A stretch of DNA of 64,000 nt from Streptomyces sp. NBC_01476. Its GTDB lineage: Bacteria > Actinomycetota > Actinomycetes > Streptomycetales > Streptomycetaceae. This document shows, piece after piece, positions 33,837 to 42,616 of the stretch. The notes under the pieces were generated by a model. It did not search any database and was not told the origin of the DNA. It saw nothing but the letters and a program-made list of their open reading frames with translations. The stretch's first letter is position 1, and each line of letters opens with the position of its first letter. The stretch covers positions 5,772,001 to 5,836,000 of the forward strand of contig NZ_CP109446.1 in assembly GCF_036227265.1 (NCBI RefSeq). Reading direction: 5' to 3'. Made by a program: the position numbers and the translations under genes.

Positions 33837-35205
33837 CGAGACTCAGCCGGCCGGGGAGAGCGTGCCCCGTGCCAGGACGAGCTCCGGGCCGCGCCATGCC
33901 GCCCCCCGCAAGTCACTGCTGACCAAACTGCACGTTCCCGCCGGGAAGGCGGTCGCCCTGGCGGCCATGCCCACCGCGGTGCTGATGGGCATGGGGCTGA
34001 CGCCCCACCTCGCTCAGGCCGACGACCAGTCCGACCCCTCGTTCAAGCCCGGCCCCTGCGTCACTCAGTCGGACTCGCCCACCACGGCCGACAGCAAGGA
34101 CGCGGGCAAGGGCGGCGCCGAGGATCCCGGCAAGTCCACCGCGGGTGACGGTCCTTCCGCGAGCTCTTCCCAGCACGCGGACGGCGACAGCGGCAAGGCG
34201 AAGGCCGATACGCCCGACCCGACGGTCAGCCCCTCCGCGTCGGACCAGAAGTCCGCCGACGCGGCGAAGAGCGAACCGAAGAGCGAACAGAAGAGCGAGC
34301 CGAAGACGGAGCCGAGCAAGACGCCGACGCCGTCGGCCACGCCCACGCCGTCCACCAACCCGCTCGACCCGCTGGGACTGGGCAACCTGCTGGGCGGCCT
34401 GCTCGGTGTGAACAAGCCGGCTCCGACGCCGACTCCCACCACCCAGGCGCCGAAGCCGCCCGCCGCCACACCCGACCCGGACGCCACGAAGGCCCCGTCG
34501 AAGCCCTCCAGCGCCCCCACGAAGGCCGCGACGGACCCGGTGGGCACGACGGTCAAGGACCTGACGGACGGCGCTGGAAAGGCCGTCAAGGGCCTCACCG
34601 ACAAGGCCACCGGCACGCCGTCGCCGTCCGCGAGCGCCGACCCCAAGGACACCAAGGGCACCAAGGACACCAAGGGCACGGCGACACCGGGCAGCGCCGA
34701 CGGCAAGCAGGCGTACCCCTGCCCCACGTACGACGCGAAGGCGCTCGCCGACGCGGAGACCGAGGGCGGCATCCCGCTGCTGCCGGACGACCCGTGGACC
34801 CTCAAGGCCAGCGTCCTGACCCTGCACGGACTGAACTACGACGGCATCGTCAAGGTCCGTACCTGGAGCGGCACGGTCAAGGACGTCCTGAAGTTCACCG
34901 CCTCCGGCATCGACATCCGTGACCTGCACCAGATCGTCCAGGGACCGCGCGGCACGACAACGCACGTGATCGCGCGGGCCGGCTCCACCTCGACGTTCCG
35001 CAACGGCACGGTGACGCTCTACACCGAGTCGCTCAGCGGCAATCTGCTCGGGCTCGTCCCGATCACCTTCACCCCGAAGGCCCCGCCGCCGCTGACCCTG
35101 CCGGAGCTCTTCTTCACCGATGTGACGGTCATTCAGGCCGGCCAGTTCGGCGGTGACCTCACCATCCCGGGCATGCAGGTCCGTCCCAACCAGCCCGCCT
35201 CGTAA
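33826..35205 (+). CDS. Secreted Pro/Thr/Lys-rich surface protein with DUF6230-like C-terminal domain
   Basis: A 459-residue protein with a GTG start after AACGGGAGGCACC. Residues about 25-65 are a basic region and signal peptide ending near HLAQADDQ. Residues about 70-295 are a disordered stretch rich in Lys, Ser, Thr, Pro and Asp, with tandem KDTKGT copies, like a wall-spanning linker. Residues about 320-459 fold as a beta domain: LKASVLTLHGLNYDGIVKV, KFTASGIDIRDLHQIV, TVTLYTESLSGNLLGLV, LFFTDVTVIQAGQFGGDLTIPGM. These segments match the order and pattern of DUF6230 next door. No sortase signal is seen at the C-terminus. Function unknown. Confidence 0.8.
   Translation: MLGDETQPAGESVPRARTSSGPRHAAPRKSLLTKLHVPAGKAVALAAMPTAVLMGMGLTPHLAQADDQSDPSFKPGPCVTQSDSPTTADSKDAGKGGAEDPGKSTAGDGPSASSSQHADGDSGKAKADTPDPTVSPSASDQKSADAAKSEPKSEQKSEPKTEPSKTPTPSATPTPSTNPLDPLGLGNLLGGLLGVNKPAPTPTPTTQAPKPPAATPDPDATKAPSKPSSAPTKAATDPVGTTVKDLTDGAGKAVKGLTDKATGTPSPSASADPKDTKGTKDTKGTATPGSADGKQAYPCPTYDAKALADAETEGGIPLLPDDPWTLKASVLTLHGLNYDGIVKVRTWSGTVKDVLKFTASGIDIRDLHQIVQGPRGTTTHVIARAGSTSTFRNGTVTLYTESLSGNLLGLVPITFTPKAPPPLTLPELFFTDVTVIQAGQFGGDLTIPGMQVRPNQPAS
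34643..34678 (+). repeat. Two perfect 18-bp coding repeats (KDTKGT)
   Basis: CCAAGGACACCAAGGGCA occurs twice in tandem within the linker of the secreted protein, encoding KDTKGT twice. Confidence 0.85.
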
Positions 35206-35237
35206 GCCGTCTCCCGGGAACCCCGTACCAACGCACC

Positions 35238-35286
35238 AACGCCACGCGGCCCGCCCCCGGTCAAGGGGTACGGGCCGCGCGGCGTT
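35238..35286. terminator. Bidirectional 16-bp hairpin between the triad and pyk
   Basis: AACGCCACGCGGCCCG (35238-35253) pairs with CGGGCCGCGCGGCGTT (35271-35286) with one mismatch, around a 17-base loop. It sits between two converging genes and has A/T ends suited to both strands. Confidence 0.75.
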
Positions 35287-35311
35287 GCGGGTGCGGTGGG
35301 CGCCCGGGGCG

Positions 35312-36730
35312 TCAGCCGCCGAGGTGGTGGACGCGGACGAGGTTGGTGGTGCCGGGCTCGCCGGGCGGGGAGCCGGCCGTGATGATGACGGTGTCACCCT
35401 TGGCGTACTCGGAGAGCTTGAGCATCTCCCGGTCGACCAGCTCCACCATCGCGTCGGTGGTGTTGACGTGCTCGACGACGAACGCCTCGACACCCCAGGT
35501 CAGCGCGAGCTGGTTACGGGTGGCGGGGTCGGTGGTGAAGGCGAGGACCGGCTCCGGGACGCGGTAGCGGGCCAGCCGGCGGGCGGTGTCACCGGACTTG
35601 GTGAAGGCGACCAGTGACTTGGCGTCCAGGAAGTCGCCCAGCTCGGCGGCGGCACGGGCCACCGCGCCGCCCTGGGTGCGGGGCTTCTTGCCCGGCGCCA
35701 GAGGCTGCAGGCCGCGGCAGAGCAGCTCCTCCTCGGCGGCCTCCACGATGCGCGACATCGTCTTGACCGTCTCGATCGGGTACTTGCCGACCGAGGACTC
35801 CGCCGACAGCATCACCGCGTCCGCGCCGTCCAGGATCGCGTTGGCGACGTCGGAGGCCTCGGCGCGGGTCGGACGGGAGTTGGTGATCATCGACTCCATC
35901 ATCTGGGTCGCCACGATCACCGGCTTGGCGTTGCGCCGGCACATCTCGACCAGGCGCTTCTGGACGATCGGCACCTGCTCCAGCGGGTACTCCACGGCGA
36001 GGTCGCCGCGGGCCACCATCACGGCGTCGAACGCCATGACGACGTCCTCCATGTTCTGCACCGCCTGCGGCTTCTCCACCTTGGCGATGACCGGGAGGCG
36101 GATGCCCTCCTCGTCCATCACGCGGTGCACGTCCCGGACGTCCTTGGCGTCCCGGACGAAGGAGAGGGCCACCATGTCGACGCCCATGTGCAGCGCGAAC
36201 CGCAGGTCGTCGATGTCCTTGTCGGAGAGCGCCGGCACGTTCACCGAGGCGCCGGGCAGGTTGATGCCCTTGTGGTCGGAGATCACACCGCCCTCGACCA
36301 CCAGCGTGCGGACCCGGGCACCTTCGACCTCGATGACGCGCAGCGCCACATTGCCGTCGTTGATGAGGATCGGGTCGCCCTGCGAGACATCGCCGGGCAG
36401 GCCCTTGTACGTGGTGCCGCACAGGGTCCGGTCGCCGGCGACCTCTTCGGTGGTGATGGTGAACTCGTCGCCCGCGACCAGCTCCACCGGTCCGTCGGCG
36501 AACTTGCCGAGACGGATCTTGGGGCCCTGCAGGTCGGCGAGGATGCCGACCGCCTTGCCCGTTTCCTCGGCCACCTTGCGCACCCGCTGGTAACGGTCCT
36601 GGTGCTCGGCGTGGCTGCCGTGGCTGAAATTGAGGCGGGCCACGTTCATGCCCGCTTCGACCAGCGTCTTCAGCTGGTCGTACGAGTCGACGGCGGGACC
36701 CAGGGTACAGACGATCTTGGCTCGGCGCAT
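35312..36730 (-). CDS. pyk: Pyruvate kinase
   Basis: A 472-residue pyruvate kinase that converts phosphoenolpyruvate and ADP to pyruvate and ATP. Motifs in order: MRRAKIVCTLGPA, ARLNFSHGSHAEH, the Lys of the active site in VIAKVEKPQAVQN, and MVARGDLAVEYPLEQVPIVQK. The C-terminal allosteric domain is complete, ending with GEPGTTNLVRVHHLGG. Streptomyces usually has two pyk genes; from its neighbours ackA and pta this is the SCO5423 (pyk2) type. TAGGAT lies 7 bases before the ATG, so the mRNA is probably leaderless. Confidence 0.97.
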   Translation of the reverse strand: MRRAKIVCTLGPAVDSYDQLKTLVEAGMNVARLNFSHGSHAEHQDRYQRVRKVAEETGKAVGILADLQGPKIRLGKFADGPVELVAGDEFTITTEEVAGDRTLCGTTYKGLPGDVSQGDPILINDGNVALRVIEVEGARVRTLVVEGGVISDHKGINLPGASVNVPALSDKDIDDLRFALHMGVDMVALSFVRDAKDVRDVHRVMDEEGIRLPVIAKVEKPQAVQNMEDVVMAFDAVMVARGDLAVEYPLEQVPIVQKRLVEMCRRNAKPVIVATQMMESMITNSRPTRAEASDVANAILDGADAVMLSAESSVGKYPIETVKTMSRIVEAAEEELLCRGLQPLAPGKKPRTQGGAVARAAAELGDFLDAKSLVAFTKSGDTARRLARYRVPEPVLAFTTDPATRNQLALTWGVEAFVVEHVNTTDAMVELVDREMLKLSEYAKGDTVIITAGSPPGEPGTTNLVRVHHLGG

Positions 36731-36737
36731 GGGCGCT

Positions 36738-36743
36738 ATCCTA
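36738..36743 (-). promoter_or_regulatory. -10 hexamer TAGGAT for pyk, probable leaderless start
   Basis: On the minus strand TAGGAT is followed by 7 bases and the pyk ATG at 36730. The palindrome GGAATATTCC at 36761-36770 lies just upstream, near the -35 position, and may be an operator. Confidence 0.5.
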
Positions 36744-36851
36744 TCGGTTTGTTCCGCTCCGGAATATTCCTGGGGCTACGTGGTCGGGGGACGGTCGGCC
36801 GCCGCGTCCTGACGGTCTTCCTGCTCGTTCCCCGCACGGCCGGTGTCGTGC

Positions 36852-38113
<1,262 letters not shown>

Positions 38114-38117
<4 letters not shown>

Positions 38118-40198
38118 TGCGTCTCCCCCTGCTGGGCCTGGATCGCGGTGATCGCGACCGTGTTCACGATGTCCTGCACCAGCGCGCCCCGGGAGAGGTC
38201 GTTGACCGGCTTGCGCAGGCCCTGGAGGACCGGGCCGACCGCGACCGCGCCCGCGGAGCGCTGGACCGCCTTGTAGGTGTTGTTGCCGGTGTTGAGGTCA
38301 GGGAAGATCAGCACCGTCGCCTGCCCGGCCACCGAGGACCCCGGGAGCTTGGCGGCCGCCACGGTGGGGGAGACCGCCGCGTCGTACTGGATCGGTCCCT
38401 CCACCAGCAGGTCGGGCCGCCGGGCGCGGAGCAGTTCGGTGGCGGTGCGGACCTTGTCGACGTCCGCGCCGCTGCCGGAGGTGCCGGTGGAGTACGACAG
38501 CATGGCGATCCGGGGCTGCACGCCGAAGCGGGCCGCGGTGGCGGCCGCCTGGGCCGCGATGTCCGCGAGCTGTTCGGCGTCCGGGTCGGGGTTGACCGCG
38601 CAGTCGCCGTAGACCAGCACCTTGTCGGCCAGGCACATGAAGAAGACCGAGGAGACGATCGCGGCGTCCGGCCGGGTCTTGATGATCTCGAAGGCCGGGC
38701 GGATGGTGGCCGCGGTGGAGTGCACCGCGCCGGAGACCATGCCGTCGGCCAGGCCCTCCTGCACCATCAGGGTGCCGAAGTAGGAGACGTCCGCGACCAC
38801 GTCGTAGGCGAGCTCGTAGGAGACGCCCTTGTGGGCGCGGAGCTTGGCGTAGAGCTCGGCGAAACGATCCCGCAGCGGTGAGGTCTGCGGATCGACCACC
38901 GTCACCGCCGGGTCGTCGAGCACGATGCCGAGGTCGCCGGCCTTCTTGCGGACCGCGTCCTCCTCGCCGAGCAGCGTCAGCTCGCACACCCCACGGCGCA
39001 GCAGCACCTCGGCGGCCCGCAGGATCCGCTCCTCGGCGCCCTCCGGCAGCACGATCCGCCGCTTGTCCGCGCGGGCCCGTTCCAGCAGCGCGTGTTCGAA
39101 CATCATCGGCGTGACCCGCTCGGAGCGGGCCACCGAGAGGCGCTCGGTCAGCTCGGCGGTGTCCACGTGGGTCTCGAAGAGACCGAGCGCGGTCTCCGCC
39201 TTGCGCGGGGTGCCGGCGCCGAGCTTGCCGTCCAGCGTGAACAGGCCGGCCGCGGTCGGGAAGGAGCCGGCGGCCACCGCGAGCACCGGGGTGCCGGGGG
39301 CCAGCCGGTTGGCCAGCGCCAGGATGTCCGGGCCGGGCTTCTCGTCCAGGGTCAGCAGCACCCCGGCGATCGGCGGCGCGCCCGCGGCGTGCGCGGCCAG
39401 CGAGCCGATGATCAGATCGGCCCGGTCACCGGGCGTCACCACCACACAGCCCGGGGTCAGCGCGGGCAGGAAGGCCGGCAGCATCGCGCCGCCGAAGACG
39501 AAGCCCATGGCGTCCCGGGACAGGCCCGCGTCGTCCCCGAGCAGCACCTCCGCGCCCAGGTGCTCGACGATCTGCGCCACCGTCGGCGCGGCCAGCGCCG
39601 GCTCGTCGGGCAGGACGTACACCGGCACGTCCAGGGTGTGCCGCAGCAGCCCGGTGGCCCCCTCGACCTGGCCGGGGTCCACCCGGTTGGCGATCATCGC
39701 GATCACGTCGCAGCCCAGGTTGGTGTACGCGTGGTGCGCGTTGCGGACCTCGGCGGCCACCGACTCGGCGCTCTGGTCCCGGCCGCCTATCACCGCCAGC
39801 ACCGAGGCACCGCACTCGTTGGCCAGCCGGGCGTTCACCCCCAGCTCGGCGGGCAGATTGGTGTCGGAGAAGTCGGAGCCGAGGATCAGCACCGTGTCGT
39901 ACGACTCGGCGACCCGCAGATAGCCCTCGACCAGGCGGGCGGTCAGCGCCTCCTGGCCCTGCTCCGCCTGGAGCGCGGCGGCCTCCGGATAGCCCATGCC
40001 GAAGACGGTGTCCTCTTCCTGGGTGAGCCGGTAGCGGCCGCGCAGGAGTTCGAAGATGCGGTCCGGGGTGTCGTGCACCAGCGGGCGGTAGACCCCGACC
40101 CGGTCCACCTGCCGGGTCAGCAGCTCCATCACCCCCAGCTCGACCACCTGGCGGCCGTCGCCGCGACCGATCCCCGTGACATAGACGCTGCGCGTCAC
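38114..40198 (-). CDS. pta: Phosphate acetyltransferase, long (two-domain) form
   Basis: A 694-residue enzyme that interconverts acetyl-CoA and acetyl phosphate. The N-terminal 200 or so residues are a P-loop/BioD-like domain (SVYVTGIGRGDGRQVVELGVMELLT), followed by a DRTGG domain. The C-terminal 330 residues are the catalytic PTA domain, with SYSTGTSGSGADVDKVRTA and FPDLNTGNNTYKAVQRSAGA. The GTG at 40198 is preceded by CGGAGCACAGG. The frame is open further upstream without family similarity. It forms a two-gene operon with ackA. Confidence 0.96.
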
Positions 40199-40343
40199 CC
40201 CTGTGCTCCGATCTGCTGCCGCCGCCGACCTGTGGACGTATGTATGCACGACGCTAACGTGCCCGCCCGCGCGTCGCCCGGTGAGGTCGCACATCGCTCA
40301 CGCAAGGTGTGTACCCCGTCGGGATTACCCCGATACGAACGCC

Positions 40344-40372
40344 CTGGCATCGCTGCGCGGTGCACGTAGGGT
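40344..40372 (+). promoter_or_regulatory. Probable promoter of the 2-hydroxyacid dehydrogenase gene
   Basis: CTGGCA (40344-40349) and TAGGGT (40367-40372) are 17 bases apart. The start codon is 45 bases downstream with its own ribosome site (GAGAGGAGG). A TCGGG-N5-CCCGA dyad at 40319-40333 lies just upstream. Confidence 0.45.
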
Positions 40373-40417
40373 GAACAGGAGAGGGCGGGGCGGCATGGCC
40401 GAGAGGAGGCCGGTGCG

Positions 40418-41416
40418 ATGGAGATCCTGGCGACCGGAGTACAGCGCGACGAGCGCCCCCTGCTGGAGGCGGCGGCACCGCCGCGGCACACCGTCCGCTG
40501 CCTGGAGACGGTGCTGACCGCCGACACGGTGACCCTCGCGGCGGGCTACGAAGCGGTGTCCACCTCGGTGCACGGCGCGCTGGACGCGCCGGTGCTTGAG
40601 GCGCTGGTGCGCGGCGGCACCCGGCTGATCACCCAGCGGTCCACCGGTTACAACAACATCGACCTCGACCACGCGGAACGGCTCGGTCTCACCGTCGCCC
40701 GGGTCGCCGGCTACTCGCCGTACGCGGTCGCCGAGTTCGCCTGGGCGCTGGCCACCGCGCTCAACCGGCGGATCGTCACAGCCGCCCGGCGCAACCGCGA
40801 CTTCGACCTCCGGCTGGACGGGCTGCTCGGCCGGGATCTGCACGGGCGTACCGTCGGGGTGATCGGCACCGGCCGGATCGGCACCGCTTTCGCCGCGATC
40901 GGCCGGGGCTTCGGCATGCGTCTGCTGGGCTGGGACATCACCCCCAACCCGGCCTGCGAGGAACTCGGCATGGAGTACGTGGAGCTCGACCGGCTGTGCC
41001 GGGAGGCCGACCTGATCAGCCTGCATGTGCCGTTGATGCCGTCCACGCACCATCTGATCGGGGCCCGGCGGCTGAGCGCGATGAAGGACGACGTGCTGCT
41101 GGTCAACACCGGCCGCGGTGCCCTGATCGACGCGGCGGCGCTGCTCGACGCCCTCGGGGAGCGGCGGCTCGGCGGGGTCGGGATCGATGTGTACGAGGAG
41201 GAGGCGGGCGTCTTCTTCTACGACAAGGCGCTGGAGGTGATGACCGACGAGACCCTCGGGCGGCTGATGGCCTACGACCGGGTGCTGGTCACCTCCCACC
41301 TGGCGTACTTCACGGTGGACGCGGTGCAGCAGATCGTCGAGACGACCGTCCGCAATGTGGACGACTATCTCGCCGGGCGGATCACCGAGTGCACGCTGGT
41401 GCCGAAGTCACCGTGA
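40418..41416 (+). CDS. D-2-hydroxyacid dehydrogenase (D-lactate dehydrogenase-like)
   Basis: A 332-residue NAD-dependent dehydrogenase of the D-lactate group. The substrate-binding lid has RSTGYNNIDLDHAERLGL and VAGYSPYAVAEFA. The NAD fold is at TVGVIGTGRIGTAFA. The catalytic Arg is in LVNTGRGALID, the Glu in GIDVYEEEAG, and the His in VTSHLAYFT. The lid motif with YSPYAVAE is typical of D-lactate dehydrogenases. Divergent from pta, and 73 bases before pfkA, which has its own ribosome site. It likely reduces pyruvate to D-lactate or acts on a related acid. Confidence 0.92.
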   Translation: MEILATGVQRDERPLLEAAAPPRHTVRCLETVLTADTVTLAAGYEAVSTSVHGALDAPVLEALVRGGTRLITQRSTGYNNIDLDHAERLGLTVARVAGYSPYAVAEFAWALATALNRRIVTAARRNRDFDLRLDGLLGRDLHGRTVGVIGTGRIGTAFAAIGRGFGMRLLGWDITPNPACEELGMEYVELDRLCREADLISLHVPLMPSTHHLIGARRLSAMKDDVLLVNTGRGALIDAAALLDALGERRLGGVGIDVYEEEAGVFFYDKALEVMTDETLGRLMAYDRVLVTSHLAYFTVDAVQQIVETTVRNVDDYLAGRITECTLVPKSP

Positions 41417-41489
41417 GAGAAGTGAAGATCGCGCCCACCGTGAGCGGCGACGAGCCGTCCCACCCGCACCTCCTTGGAGACACCACCTC

Positions 41490-42515
41490 ATGCGCATCGG
41501 AGTCCTCACCGCGGGCGGCGACTGCCCCGGCCTGAACGCTGTCATCCGGTCCGTCGTCCACCGGGCGCTGACCGGCCACGGCGACGAGGTCATCGGTTTC
41601 GAGGACGGCTTCGTCGGCCTGCTGGAGGGCCGCGTCCGTCCCCTGGACCTCAATTCGGTCAGCGGCATCCTGGCCCGGGGCGGGACCATACTCGGCTCGT
41701 CCCGGCTGGAACGGGCGCGGCTGCGGGAGGCCGCCGACCACTCCGACCAGCTGTGCGCCGAGTACGGCCTCGACGTGCTCATCCCGATCGGCGGTGAGGG
41801 CACGCTGACCGCGGCCCGGATGCTCGCCGACGCCGGGATGCCGGTGGTCGGGGTGCCGAAGACGATCGACAACGACATCAACGGCACCGACCGGACCTTC
41901 GGCTTCGACACCGCGGTCACGGTCGCCACCGAGGCGATCGACCGGCTGATGACCACCGCGGAGTCGCACCAGCGGGTGATGGTGGTCGAGGTGATGGGCC
42001 GGCACGCCGGCTGGATCGCCCTGGAGGCGGGGATGGCCTCCGGCGCGCACGGCATCTGCGTCCCGGAGCGGCCCTTCGACCCGGCCGATCTGGTGGCGAT
42101 GGTCGAACGGCGCTTCGCCCGCGGCAAGAAGTTCGCCGTCATCTGTGTCGCCGAGGGCGCCCACCCCGCCAAGGACACCATGGAGTACGGCGTGGGCGAG
42201 ATCGACAAGTACGGCCACGAGCGCTTCACCGGCATCGGTACCACCCTCGCCCGCGAGCTGGAGGCCCGCCTCGGCAAGGAGGCCCGCCCGGTCATCCTCG
42301 GCCACGTCCAGCGCGGCGGCGTCCCGACCGCCTACGACCGGATCCTCGCCAACCGCTTCGGCTGGCACGCCGTCGAAGCCGCCCACCGGGGCGCCTTCGG
42401 CCACATGACCGCCCTCCACGGCACCCGCATCACCACCGTCCCCCTCGCCGACGCGATCACCCACCTCAAAACCGTCCCGGACGACCGCATCGACGAGGCG
42501 GAATCGGTCTTCTGA
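41490..42515 (+). CDS. pfkA: 6-phosphofructokinase
   Basis: A 341-residue phosphofructokinase. The start is the ATG at 41490, with CTTGGAGAC upstream. The nucleotide site has GGEGT with G104, and K124 in PKTIDNDING, then catalytic D127 and D129. In this family G104 goes with ATP and D104 with pyrophosphate; the G104/K124 combination is the actinobacterial ATP-dependent group. The substrate loop is VEVMGRHAGWIA. It commits fructose-6-phosphate to glycolysis. An 11-bp hairpin at 42567-42595 separates it from converging glgB. Confidence 0.96.
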   Translation: MRIGVLTAGGDCPGLNAVIRSVVHRALTGHGDEVIGFEDGFVGLLEGRVRPLDLNSVSGILARGGTILGSSRLERARLREAADHSDQLCAEYGLDVLIPIGGEGTLTAARMLADAGMPVVGVPKTIDNDINGTDRTFGFDTAVTVATEAIDRLMTTAESHQRVMVVEVMGRHAGWIALEAGMASGAHGICVPERPFDPADLVAMVERRFARGKKFAVICVAEGAHPAKDTMEYGVGEIDKYGHERFTGIGTTLARELEARLGKEARPVILGHVQRGGVPTAYDRILANRFGWHAVEAAHRGAFGHMTALHGTRITTVPLADAITHLKTVPDDRIDEAESVF

Positions 42516-42566
42516 CCGGTCGCGCCGGGGTCGATCGAAAGCGGCCCGCGGCACTTCGGGGCCCCC

Positions 42567-42595
42567 GCCGTACGACCCGGCGGTGGTCGTACGGC
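42567..42595. terminator. Perfect 11-bp hairpin between pfkA and glgB
   Basis: GCCGTACGACC (42567-42577) pairs exactly with GGTCGTACGGC (42585-42595) around a 7-base loop, between two converging genes. Confidence 0.75.
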
Positions 42596-42616
42596 CGCGG
42601 GTGGGGGGTGGGGGGG

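Noticed and set aside
40319..40333. Rex-type redox operator near the dehydrogenase
   Set aside because: The dyad is TCGGG-N5-CCCGA, which does not match the Rex consensus (TGTGAA-N-TTCACA type).
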